A stretch of DNA of 64,000 nucleotides, taken from Symbiodinium natans. Taxonomy: Eukaryota > Sar > Dinophyceae > Suessiales > Symbiodiniaceae. The stretch lies in contig CAJNDS010002166.1 of NCBI GenBank assembly GCA_905221605.1, positions 382,501 through 446,500 of the forward strand, given 5' to 3'. How positions within the stretch are numbered: position 1 is the stretch's first letter; the number at the start of each line of letters is the position of its first letter. Made by a program: the position numbers and the translations under genes. The notes under the pieces are model-generated. The model had not been told where the DNA came from. It searched no databases and saw only the letters and a program-made list of their open reading frames with translations. This document shows positions 25,001 to 35,655 of the stretch, one piece after another.

Positions 25001-27719
25001 CCATCTTACGCTTGGAAGTTCAAGGGCCGGCCCTCGAACCCTAAACCCGAAACCCTAAACCCTAAACCCGAAACCCTAAACCCTAAACCCGAAGATGCAC
25101 CCAACACACACTCAGTGAGCCGGGATCCTGGCTCTTTCTGCATGCGGTTGTGCGCATGGTGGCCCTTGGCAGGAATTCGAAACTTAGGGTTCAGGGTTTT
25201 AGGGTTTTAGGGTTTGGGGTTTAGGGTTTAGGGTTTAGGGTTTAGGGTTTAGGGTTTAGGGTTTAGGGTTTAGGGTTTAGGGTTTAGGGTTTAGGGTTTA
25301 GGGTTCTTTTTCCTTGGGTTTAGGGTTTAGGGTTTAGGGTTTAGGGTTTAGGGTTTAGGGTTTAGGGTTTAGGGTTTAGGGTTTAGGGTTTAGGGTTTAG
25401 GGTTTAGGGTTTAGGGTTTAGGTTAGGGTTTAGGGTTTAGGGTTTAGGGTTTAGGGTTTAGGGTTTAGGGTTTAGGGTTTAGGGTTTAGGGTTTAGGGTT
25501 TAGGGTTTAGGGTTTAGGGTTTAGGGTTTAGGGTTTAGGGTTTAGGGTTTAGGGTTTAGGGTTTAGGAAGGTTTTAGGGGTCTAGGATTTAGGTTGAAGC
25601 CAGAGGGTTCTAGGTTGGGGGGTTCTCAAGTTTAGCGTTTAGGGTTTAGGGTTTAGGCTGAGGGTTCGTGTTTTGTGGCTGTTCCATGGAAGCTTTGTGG
25701 CCAATCAAGCACTTACGACAAAGACCTCCCGAACCCTAAGCCCTCAAAATAGAACCAACCCCTTGCTGGGTTTGTGAAGCTGAATGCAAAACATCCTGGC
25801 ACTGAGAGACGCTGCCTCTTGGGGGGTTTAGGGATTTTAGCGTTCCGGGGTCCAAGGGGTTAGGATTCCGTGCTGAAACCTTAGGGTTTAGGGGTTTAGG
25901 GTCTGATCCACCAAAGGTCAGGGGCTGAAGCAAGGCGCTCAAATAGTTCGAGCCGATGGCTTCCAAAACCCTAAACCCACAGCCCTAAACCCTAAACCCT
26001 AAACCCTAAACCCTAAACCCTAAACCCTAAACCCTAAACCCTACCTGTTCCTGCAACTTCAATTACCAGGCAAGCACGCGTGGATTCTCCGGGCCCGCCA
26101 ACCCGCTTGAGTCGCTCCTCCTTCTCTTTGATCTCCTGGGTTCCGTTAGGGTTTAGGGTTTAGGGTTTGGGGTTTAGGGTTTAGGGTTTAGGGTTTAGGG
26201 TTTGGGGTTTGGGGTTTAGGGTTTAGGGTTTTGGGTTTAGGGTTTCGGGCTTAGGGTTTAGGGTTTGGGGCTTAGGGTTTAGGGTTTGGGGCTTAGGGGT
26301 TTTAGGGCCTAGGGTCTAGGGTGTAGGGTTTTGGGGCTCTAAGTATCCCAAACATATCCTCCCATCAACCTGAGAGAGTTGCGCACCTGCTCCCTGAACC
26401 CTGAACCCTCAACTCCCCCCACCCGATGTAAGACCCTAAACCCTAAACCCTAAACCCTAAACCCTAAACCCTAAACGCTAAACCCTAAACCCTAAACCCC
26501 CTTCGTGAAGGTCCTCTTTCAACTGCTCGATCTGGTGCGACATGATCTTGAACTTTCGCTTCATCTCGGCAATCTCATCCTCAGCTCTTCGTGAGCACAT
26601 CGCGAGCAATGTAGGAGTGGTACTTGTTACCCCTACGTTTGACAACACTCCCCCAAGCCTGCAGCGTACAAGCACTCCCTACGAAGATTCAGTACAGGTT
26701 GATTGCCTATTTGGATTCAACACTAGGGTTCTCAAGGTTTTGACATTACAACCCCGAAGAGCCCTGTATAAAAACCCCGAAGAACCCAAAATTGAAGGCA
26801 GGTGCCTAGGAATTTCTGGAAACCGCGGTTTGGAGGGAAACACGGAAAACAACAAGAGACCGGGTGGGTAGTTTCGTAGCTTCTCTTAGTTAGGCTCATT
26901 ATCAGGGCGCCATATTTATAGATAGGGTACAGGTACCCAACAGGGACCCGGGCATTTCCCCAAGTAGGGATGCCCCGAATACATACCCCAAAAATAGTGT
27001 CATCCTTATTCTCGGAACCCCCCAAAAAAGGTACGAGTACCCCCTCTTTTCGCAAAACGCCATTGAGAGAAGGCGCCTGCGATTCGACCAGCTTCTTCGA
27101 GTAAAGGTTGCGGTCTGTGCGCACCGCCTCTCGGAACCAAGGGTTTGGGGTTTAGGGTTTAGGGTTTAGGGTTTAGGGTTTAGGGTTTAGGGTTTAGGGT
27201 TTAGGGTTTAGGGTTTGGGGTTTGGGGTTTAGGGTTTAGGGTCTGCACGTCGGTCACGCCTGAACCCGTACAGCGGTTTGGGGTTGAGGGCTATGTAGGG
27301 TTGAGGGTTTAAGGTTTAGGGTTTAGGGCGTAGGGTTTAGGGTTTAGGGCTTAGGGTTTAGGGTTTATAGGTAAGGTTTAGGGTGTAGGGTTAGGGTTTG
27401 GGGTGCACCTAAACCCTAACCAAAGGCACTGGCTGTCGCTGGCCCTGTTGGTCCCGGTCTGTACATGTGGTTGGCAGGATTCTGTTGAGCAATGCAGAAT
27501 AGACCAAGGCCATCCAACCCAACCAAAGCAGCCCGGCAGTGAAATTGTGTTACCCCTGATCTGGGGAACACCTCGCCCTTACCCCGACACAGCACACCCT
27601 AAACCCTAAAACCTAAACCCTAAACCCTGAACCCTGAACCCCTAACCCCCAACTCAACAAAAACAACTCCCAGCCCTCGCCTCGTAGAGCTGCTTTTGGT
27701 GGGACAGCTTTGCTTTGAC
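16036..27719 (-). CDS. CFAP58: CFAP58-like cilia/flagella coiled-coil protein, micro-exons (partial)
   Basis: Exons in transcript order that I can join: 27681-27719, 27077-27127, 26505-26579, 26103-26135, 24569-24591, 23324-23372, 22448-22473, 21071-21108, 20667-20726, 20008-20062, 19345-19410, 19155-19184, 18168-18209 and 16036-16105. Diagnostic peptides in order are QLYE/AVRTDRNLYSKKLVE, DEIAEMKRKFKIMSHQIEQL, KKKYEETISERD, LGTQLIHRNDELALQYEKIK, VFQLQRELLQERTK and ENPMNVHRWRKLEG. All are hallmarks of CFAP58 (CCDC147), in the family's order. Donors are mostly GC, some GA, one GT; acceptors are AG. From 21108 down, every junction agrees in phase with the known protein; the exons between 26103 and 22448 are less certain. 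CFAP58 is a coiled-coil axoneme-associated protein needed for flagellar structure. The N-terminal ~500 residues and the C-terminus after KLEG were not located. Confidence 0.85.
16405..16705. repeat. 21 bp tandem repeat in both orientations
   Basis: The unit AAGGCCAAAAACTCGTGGTTC is repeated about 14 times. A short block in the opposite orientation (16470-16515) makes a fold-back. A second repeat follows at 16700-16870 (AGGGCCTCAAGGCCTGGAG, with telomere-type words). The open frames here (ALNHEFL heptapeptides) are by-products. It lies in the CFAP58 intron upstream of exon 16036-16105. Confidence 0.9.
18456..18548 (+). repeat. 9 bp tandem repeat GGGCCTTAG
   Basis: About ten perfect GGGCCTTAG units, directly continuous with TTTAGGG units on both sides. 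They look like a local amplification of a mutated telomere-type unit. The array lies in the CFAP58 intron between exons 19155-19184 and 18168-18209. Confidence 0.95.
18916..19103 (+). repeat. interstitial telomere-type array (TTTAGGG)n
   Basis: About 27 units with a single TTAGG interruption, in the CFAP58 intron next to exon 19155-19184. Similar arrays flank other exons of this gene at 20893-20978, 23395-23580 and 23815-23932. Confidence 0.95.
22513..22632 (+). repeat. 9-10 bp purine tandem repeat (GGGGGAGAA)n
   Basis: About 12 units of GGGGGAGAA, all purine on the plus strand. The array lies next to CFAP58 exon 22448-22473, upstream in transcript sense. The Gly-Glu and Pro-Ser-Phe ORFs over it are artefacts. 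Pure homopurine tracts of this kind can form triplexes. Confidence 0.95.
25206..25564 (+). repeat. longest interstitial telomere-type array (TTTAGGG)n
   Basis: About 49 units in three blocks, broken by GTTCTTTTTCCTTGGG near 25303 and one TTAGG deletion near 25421. It is the longest near-perfect array in the window and lies in a CFAP58 intron. Confidence 0.97.
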
Positions 27720-28036
27720 CTCACGGTGAGCGCTGCGATCGGAGTTTCGGGTTTAGGGTTTTAGACTTCGGGCTTCGTGTCTAGGGACCCGATTTACCCC
27801 GTAAGCCCTAAAACCCTAAACCCCTACACCCACAACCCTCAACCCACCTTCTCAGACTCCTGAACTCTCAACCCGATAGCCCTCCAAATTCCTGAACCCT
27901 ACGACCCCTAGCACTAAATCCTAACCATTAAACGTGCTGAACCCTTCAGCCCTCAATCCTATAACCCCAATAACCCTATAACCCCTCAACCCTAAACCCT
28001 GAGGCCTGAGACTTGAGTTGAAGGGCTTTACAGTAG

Positions 28037-28152
28037 GGGATAGGATTAGGGGACCCTTGGGGATATAGACCCTCTGAATAAGGTCCCTTGTTAAGAGAGC
28101 CAGAAGAGGGTTAAGAAGGGGTTCCCTTTTAAGGGTCCCCCTTATCCGACCT
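28037..28152. mobile_element. short inverted-repeat element (MITE-like)
   Basis: The ends TAGGATTAGGGGACCCTT and, reversed, TAGGTCGGATAAGGGGGACC are imperfect inverted repeats around a centre rich in AAGAGGG and TTAAGA words. A similar GGGACCCTT/AAGGGTCCC pair bounds 35980-36098. There is no coding capacity. Confidence 0.5.
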
Positions 28153-28305
28153 AGGATACAGAGCCCGAAACCTCAAATCCCAAGACCTCGGTCGCTGAGG
28201 TTTAGGGTTTGGGGTTTGGGGCTTAGGGTTTAGGGTTTAGGGTTTAGGGTTTAGGGTTCAGGGTTCAGGGTTCAGGGCTCGGGGCATCCATTTTGTTGCC
28301 TGAAG

Positions 28306-28808
28306 AAAGATCTATACGGTCCGACAAGGAACGTGCGCCAGGCTGACCGTGACTCTTGCCGCTGGCTGCGCAACACTCAGTCAGATCCTCTCGGCGGAGC
28401 CCGCAACACCTAAACCCTAAAACCCTAAACCCCGCCCTAAACCCTAAACCCTAAACCCTAAAAACCCTAAACGCCCAAACCCCGCAAGGGACGGACCGCT
28501 CATTTTTCGCATGCCTGGCCGCGCGAACACGGCCGTTTCAACGACTTCCTCTTCGAAGCAAAACTTTCCGGAGCCAGCTCTTGGAAAGCGCGTATAACCA
28601 CAAGGGTTTTTGGGTCTAGGGTTTACGGCTTAGGGCGCCCTCACCCTAAACTCATACACCCTACACCCCGAGGGCGGTGGTCGGGTAAACCTTTAGGGGG
28701 CTTTGTGTCTCGGAGTTTGCCAGAGAGCTGCTGGAAGAACCTACACCCAAGTGCAAGGCTGCTTACACGGAGTCGCTGTTGGCAACGACTAAAAAGGCCT
28801 TCGACTGA
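28306..28808 (+). CDS. exon-like islands of an unassigned plus-strand gene
   Basis: Three plus-strand islands: 28306-28402 (KDLYGPTRNVRQADRDSCRW...), 28489-28605 (GRTAHFSHAWPREHGRFNDF...) and 28697-28808, where one frame reads VSEFARELLEEPTPKCKAAY and ends at TGA. Acceptors AG and donors GC/GT are present. The third island is open in all three plus frames, so its frame is uncertain. If real, this gene would be divergent from CFAP58. No family is recognised. Confidence 0.35.
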
Positions 28809-29214
28809 CTGCCTGCAGGCATGGGACGTTGAGTACAGGGCAAGCGAAGTTCTACCTGTAGTTTGCATATTTATTGTCTGTACATATGTACATAAAAATG
28901 GGGCTGATACCTTTAAACCTCTTCTGCTTTGTTTTTTCATACTCAATATTACAAACAAAGGCAAAAAGTTTGTCTAGAAGACAAAGACTAAGTGAGACGC
29001 ATGCTTTGCCATGCTCAATTTGCCGGTGAATTATTGTAACTCTGGACTTGTCTGCGCGTTGCGCGAGCGCCAACAAAAGCAACTTGCACATGTTTTCAAC
29101 CGCGGCGTGCTTGTCTATGGCACACACACACACACCAACAGTTCTCGTTTTTCCCTAAACCCTAAACCCTAAACCCTAAACCCTAAACCCTAAACCCTAA
29201 ACCCTAAACCCTTC

Positions 29215-29900
29215 ACCATTTGTTATCATTGTCTTTCATGTTGATGGTTGCTGTGTCCTGCTTGCTCATGCCTTCGACTGTCATTTTCGCGCGCATGCAG
29301 AACCTTCGCAGAAACGTAATCCTACACGTTAATTCTGCAAATTTCGCTTTGTGTGTTTTTGTATCAGTTGTTCACGTTGATGTTTTTGTGTGCTGCTTGC
29401 CCATGATTTCGACTGCAAGTTCGCTTGCGTGTAGAACATTCGCAGAAAAGGAACCCCTACACTTTGGCTGAACACTGTTCTTGTGTTTTTTTGTGTGCTG
29501 CTTCCCATGTTTCGACTGCCATTCGCTTGCACGTAGAATCTTCGCAGAAAAAATGTTTCTGTTCGACGGGTTTTTCATGATGTGTTTGCCTGCTGCTTGC
29601 CCATGTTTTCGAGTGCCACCCGCTTGCATGTAGAATATTCGCGGAAAAGCCCGAACACGTTGAAGCTGACAAATGTTCTCGTGCATTTGTGAATTTCTCA
29701 CGTTGATGATTTTGCACGCAGCTTGCCTGTGTTTTCGACAGCCATTCGCTGGCATGTAGAATTGTCGCAAAGAAATCACCCCTGCACTTTGATTCTCCTT
29801 ATTGTGTGTGTTTCCTGTGTCACGATTCTTCATGCTGCTGTGTTTCGCTTGCAGGTAGACTATTGGCCAGAAACATAATCCCTATACTTTAATTCTGAGA
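29215..29900. repeat. degenerate ~110-135 bp tandem repeat
   Basis: About six diverged copies of a unit with the core TTCGACTGCCATTCGCTTGC followed by ATGTAGAATCTTCGCAGAAA. Core copies start near 29273, 29408, 29511, 29608, 29734 and 29844. The block is AT-richer than its surroundings and free of telomere-type units. ORFs on both strands are by-products. A CCCTAAA array (29155-29212) precedes it and another (30087-30160) follows it. Confidence 0.8.
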
Positions 29901-30864
29901 ACTGTTGTGCTTCTCTGGTGACGATGTTCATGCTGACGTTTATTCATGCTCTTGTTTATACTCTTCACAAAAAAAACACACACAACACGCACCGTTCTAG
30001 GCTTGGCCGCGCACCATCGCGAAACGGATCCACTTCGGAATCCTTGCGACGCGATAAGGAACAAAATATCCTCCAAAGCCGTACCTAAACCCCTAATCCT
30101 AAACCCTAAACCCTAAACCCTAAACCCTAAAGCCTAAACCCTAAACCCTAAACCCCTAACCTACTTCTCCGAAGCCGGGGCTCCACGTTAGACGGGTTTG
30201 GGCTTTAGGGTTTTACGGGGTTGTTTAGGGTGGTATGATCGGGCATCTACTTCCCTGATTTCCGGTCAGGAACTTGTAAGATATTCCCGCCAATCCCGGC
30301 AAGGCTTCCTCTGCAGGCTATACGGCATGCTGAGTAGGAATTTACACTCCTCGTAGAGATTCTAATACAGGCTACCCAAAATATCCATTCTCAAGAGAAT
30401 CAAGAGTCGTACAAGTAAGGTTGTACCCTGAAGAGGTTCCCCCAATATTCTGCAAGACAATCAGTGAAACAAATCTTTGTTTGAGTTGATATTTTAGGGT
30501 GTAGAAGTAGTGCGAAGTAGGGTTGACAAGCTTTCGAGCAGAAAAACTGAGGTACATACGTAGGGTCTAGGGACTTTCGTCAGCCCTGTCCCAGGGACGC
30601 CCCTTCTGCTGCAGGAATGCAGAAGGCATTGACTGTGCTTTCGGAGGCAAGGGTGCTTCGTGTAGGGCTTCTGCACTGGGTTGGGTTCCAGGGTTTAGGG
30701 TCTAGGGTTTAGGTTTTAGGGTTTAGGGTTTAGGGTTTAGGGTTTAGGGTGTAGGGGTTAGGGTTTAGTGCTACAACCTCTGCTCAACCAATCTTATACC
30801 GAATGTTTTCGGCTTTGCATGTATATATTTCTGCAGGGATTCTACTGCGTTTAGGGGGTTGGGG

Positions 30865-30985
30865 TCTGGAATTGAAGTTGATGTTGCCCCGGCCAACCGA
30901 AAGGCACACCAGCAATGGCTGAAAAGGAGGCTTGTTCAAAGTCAAGATCCACCAGGGCTGCAAGGTCTGGGCCGTCTGGGCTTAG
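30865..30985 (+). CDS. exon-like island, unassigned
   Basis: The plus strand reads EVDVAPANRKAHQQWLKRRL then VQSQDPPGLQGLGRLG, open across the whole island. The splice sites are not clear. A neighbouring unique stretch at 30230-30660 holds no gene I can support. Confidence 0.35.
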
Positions 30986-33636
30986 GGTTTTGGTTTCAGG
31001 GTTCATGGGTACAAGTAGGGTGTGAACGATAGCTTCGTGGTTTCGGTGGATCTAAACCCTAAACTGACTAGAAGCCCGCGACCGGGCCGTGCTATCCAGT
31101 TGGACGCATGAGGCGGGCTGAACGTCCCACTGTCACAGTGATGCATTCATCACCGGAAGCTGTCGGCGGGGAGACTGGACAGGATCCGGGTGCTTGAGAT
31201 TCAGGGTTTCGGGCTTAGGCACGATAATGTGCACCCTCATCCGAGATGGACCCGGCACCCCCCGTGGTACGCAAACGGTTCGTCTGCGATCGATGTAAAG
31301 CTTGACGTACCGTACCCCATGCCACGCATGGATATTGGCAGTAGAGGTGGAGGACACAGCCCTTCGCCTTTCCTCCAGGGCTGGCAGACGTCCGTGCATG
31401 CAACCCTAAACCATCCCAACTTTTTAGGGTTTAGGTTTAGGGTTTAGGGTCTAGGGCTTAGGGTTTAGGGCTTAGGGTTTTCATTTTAGGGTTCAGGGCT
31501 TAGCGTCCTTGTCACTCTCGCTCCGATAAAGATCTTGCCGCTGCCAAGGCCCCGACGTCCCACTCTTACTTGGAGGCTCATGGGTAGCTGCTCGGTTTAG
31601 GGTTCAGGGTTCAGGGTTTAGGGTTTAGGGTTAAGGGTTAAGGGTTAAGGGTTTAGGGTTGAGGGTTTAGGGTTTAGGGTTTAGGGCTTAGGGCTTGCAT
31701 CAGGGTGGCTGCTGACACGGCCGCCCCATCCCTCTGTGGTCAAAACATGGCGCTCCCTCTGGAGCTGTAAACGCAGGAAGGCATCGCGGTGAGGAGACTC
31801 TCGGTTTAGGGTTGAGGGTTTAGGGTTTAGGGTTTAGGGTTTAGGGTTTAGGGTTTAGGGTTTAGGGTTTAGGGTTTAGGGTTTAGGGTTTAGGGTTGAG
31901 GGTTTAGAGTTTAGGGTTTAGGGGTTTGGGGTTTGGGGTTGCGGGCTTTAGGGCCCCAAATTCCAAAGCCCAAAACCCTCAATCCCAAACTCTCTAACCT
32001 TCCCCTCTCAAACCCTAAACCCTATGCCTAAACCCTAAACTGTAGGGCTTCTGCTTCCTCTTTGGAAGGCCGTGGTGGGACCCTTGGGGTTTAGGGGTTT
32101 AGGGGTTTGGGGTTTAGGGTTTAGGGTTTAGGGTTTGCTGTAGTAGTACAAGCTGCAAATGTGACGGTTTCCAGTAGAGCCTTGAAGGCATCGAGCAATG
32201 CGAAGGGCGGCCATGGCCCGATCGTGGAGGGCCACCCTATAACACCTCTCCCACCCCACGCCGTCTCAGGCGGCAAAACCACCCAAACCTATTGCGTTTA
32301 GGGTTTAAACTCAAGCCAACCGCCCTCTTCCAAAATTTCTTCCGTTCTTGCAGGTAGGGTTTAGGGTTTAGGGTTGAGGGTTTAGGGTTTAGGGTTTAGG
32401 GTTTCGGGTTTCGGGTTTCGGGTTTAGGGGTTAGGGTTTAGGGTTTAGGGTTTAAGGTTTAGGGTATAGGGTTTAGGGTTTAGGGTTTAGGGTTTAGGGT
32501 TTAGGGTTTAGGGTTTAGGGTTTGGGGTTTCGGGTTTAGGGTTCAGGGTTTAGGGTTTAGGGTGTCTCGCCGCGCAGCAGCAGTAAGTACCATGTGTAAA
32601 TGGCGCCCCAACACACCCAGGGGGTGTGGGGGGTGCGGCATGTCACGCGAAGGCACTTGTTTTCAATGTTGCCCAAACAATTTCATTGGTGCTGGGTTCT
32701 TTCTCCCCACCCGCTGTGAGCTTTCACAGGCCACCACCCAAACCACTGCCTTTTAGGGTTTAGGGCTGTCGCCCTCAATTCCAACCATTGCTTCAAACTG
32801 GCGGCTCAGAAGGGCCAGATGGGGGGCCAGAGCCAGGGGTCAGCGGGGGCCAGCCAGGGGGTCAGAGCAGAGCTGGAGGCAGACAGCCGACGTCCAGGGG
32901 GTCGCGGGAAGGCCAGGGGGGGCTCCCTGGCGGACCACGTTGTAGGGCGTTTGGGTCAAAAAAGTATCAGAGTACTCCTGTGGCTGGGTGCACAGCGTCA
33001 GCTGGCCAGGGGCGGGGCGAGCCCTAGGGGCTCTCTATTCGACCACTCTCCAATGGCTCTAGTATTTAGGGTTTAGGGTTTAGGATTTAGGGGGCGGTTT
33101 GGGGGGCGAGGGGGTTCGCGGGTTGTAGGGGGCTTAACGATTAGGGTGATAGGGGTTTGGGGTAATGGAGTTTAGGGTTCAGGGGAACCCCAAACCCTGT
33201 TTGCTCTATCTTCTGGGAGCTTAGGTGTCTCTCTTGCCGAGCCCTCTCGCTTCAAACGCGCACCGCCTTGCTGAACCAAAATCTCTTCGGTGCTTGGGGT
33301 CATGGCCCAAAAACAGCTCGACTGCAGCGGGGTTGCTTCAGCCAGAGGATGTCGTCCAGCAAAATTCTCGATTCGAGTCAGGGCTACGGTTTAGGGTTCA
33401 GGGTTTAGCGTTTGCGGTTCAGGAATCGGGGTTGAGGGTTCAGGGCTTAGAGTGTTCGGTTTTAGGGTTGAGGGTTTAGGGTTTAGGGTTAGGGTTTAGG
33501 GTTTAGGGTTTAGGGTTTCGGGTTTAGGGCTCAGGGTTTAGGCTCCTGAGGGTTATTAAGTTTGAAGGCTTGGGCCCGGAAGTCTCAGGCACTCGGCTCA
33601 GGGCTTAGGGTTTTAGCCCGGCTTGGCTTTAGGGTT

Positions 33637-33690
33637 TCGGGTTTCGGGTTTCGGGTTTCGGGTTTCGGGTTTCGGGTTTCGGGTTTCGGG
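33637..33690 (+). repeat. variant telomere-type array (TTTCGGG)n
   Basis: Eight consecutive TTTCGGG units, continuous with TTTAGGG units. This is a one-base variant that has itself been amplified. Confidence 0.9.
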
Positions 33691-35560
33691 TTTAGGGTTT
33701 AGGGTTTAGGGTTTGGTGCTAAACCCAAAACGTCTTCACCCAATCCATCGGCTGAACCCACGCTTTCTCCCATCACGCAGTCGTTGCGCTAGACTTCTGT
33801 TTCCCAGCGGGGACCCTCACAGCTCCCAATGGTGGTGCGCTGGCTTTTCGCGAAATTTTTTGAAGGGGGTTTAGGGTTTAGGGTTTAGCGTTTAGGGTTC
33901 CGGGGAGGTTAGAGCATAGGGTTTAGGGTTTAGAGTTGTTGGGGGAGGTTGTAGGTTGCCCAGTCTCCAACGTCCCTTCGCTAAGGAATGCTCGCGAAAC
34001 TCTTTTCGGATAGCCCTAAACCCTAAACCCCAAACCCCAAAACCCTGAACCCTGAACCCTAAACCCCTGCGAGAACTTACAGCAGGTTCCTTAACAGGGT
34101 TTAGGGTTTAGGGTTTAGGGTTTAGGGTTTAGGGTTTAGGGTTTAGGGTTTAGGGTTTAGGGTTTAGGGTTTAGGGTTTAGGGTTTAGGGTTTAGGGTTT
34201 AGGGTTTGCTCAAGTTCGCCATACCACGGCCGGAGGGATCCTCACGCCCGCAAACCGAGGGGCCGATCCCGAGACGAGCCGTCGGCTCTGACTTCTGCGA
34301 AGTAGCCGGGTTTGGGGTTTAGGGTTTAGGGTTTGGGGATTAGGGTTTAGGGTTTAGGGTTTAGGGTTTAGGGCTTAGGGTTTGTCATTGCTCGGGTTGA
34401 GGGCTTAGGGTTCAGAGTCTAAAGTCTGGGGCTCAGGCTTTGGGTTGGTTCGGGTTGAAGGCAGCAGGGCAAGCCTGTAACCCGAAAAACCCCTGAACAC
34501 CTTGAAAACCAGATAAGCACCAGCAACTCTACAACCCTTGGAGGCCCCCTAAAACATCATTCAGACCCGAAACCCGAAACCCAAGCCTATAGTGGACACA
34601 TAATGACAGCAACCAAAGCACAGTAGTTCTCGATGGGGGTTCGGGTCTTGGGCTTGGGGTGTAGGACTTGAGTGGACTGACGATGGCGTTGACCTGCGCA
34701 GCCCAGGGGCTTCCCCCCCTAGACTCTAGGGTTAGACGGCCCCCTTCGCGATAGACTCGTAACTGCGCCTGTTACTGGGTTGAGGTATTCATCGGGCCCC
34801 TTCTATGCCCCAAAACAAACGGTGGCAGTCTGAACCTATAACCCTACAAACTCAGAAATGCACCTGTGAACCCCAAAATTAACCAACTCTGGGCGAACAG
34901 CGGCTTCGGTTTGCGGCCGGGCCTTCTCAGAAAGACCGGCTCATGTCATGTGCCAACTCGCGCGGGCGTCGAAATGGCTAACCTTTCTTCTCCCCACGTG
35001 TGACAAACTCCCGAAGAGCTGAACCTTAAACCTAAACCCTAAACCCTAAACCCCAAACCTTTGAATTCAGCTTCAGTCCCCTGAAGCGACTGTCTTTCTG
35101 ATGCCAATGAGGGTTGTAGGGGATAGGTTTTGTTTTCCTCAACCCCTAACCCTGAACCCTAAACCCTAAACCCTAAACCCTACACCCAATTCCAGGTTTG
35201 CACCCGTTGGGATAAGAATCGAGGACGCCGGATGCAAAAAGGTCCGTGCTCCTCTGAAAAGCACCGCGCGATAGGTAGGAAGACTCTCTTTGAGGCGGGC
35301 TTGCAGAAACCCCTACATAGAAACTGGCTAGAGGAGGTCCTTCGCAGGAAGCCTAACTGGAAAAGATCTTTGGGGAAACAGGTGCTCGCTACGTCTGAAC
35401 ATCCGGCGAGAAGCAGGTCTTCACGGATCTAAGATATGCCGGATTAGACGCCTGAGTTCCTGAATCGATAACAACAGCAACAAGGTGGGAAGTCAAAAGG
35501 GAGTCCTTTGTCTGTTTAATCTGCTTGATTACGGGAACCTAACCCCCTGCGAGAAAGTTG

Positions 35561-35655
35561 GGATGTTCCCCCTTATGCTACCTGTGATGAATAGGTATTT
35601 CAGTACCCCCTATTATAATCCTTATTAAGGACTGTCATTATAAAGGGAATTTAGG
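35561..35655. mobile_element. second copy of the GGATGTTCCCC MITE family
   Basis: It starts GGATGTTCCCCCTTAT and ends near TTAAGGACTGTCATTATAAAGGGAAT (parts). It shares its ends and the internal GTACCCCC-TAT word with the element at 10465-10561, but is diverged and its inverted repeat is poorer. Non-coding. Confidence 0.65.

Noticed and set aside
32770-33076. Gly/Pro-rich ORFs of 79-85 codons
   Set aside because: They lie over a G-rich CCAGGGGG-word minisatellite, with no recognisable domain or splice signals.
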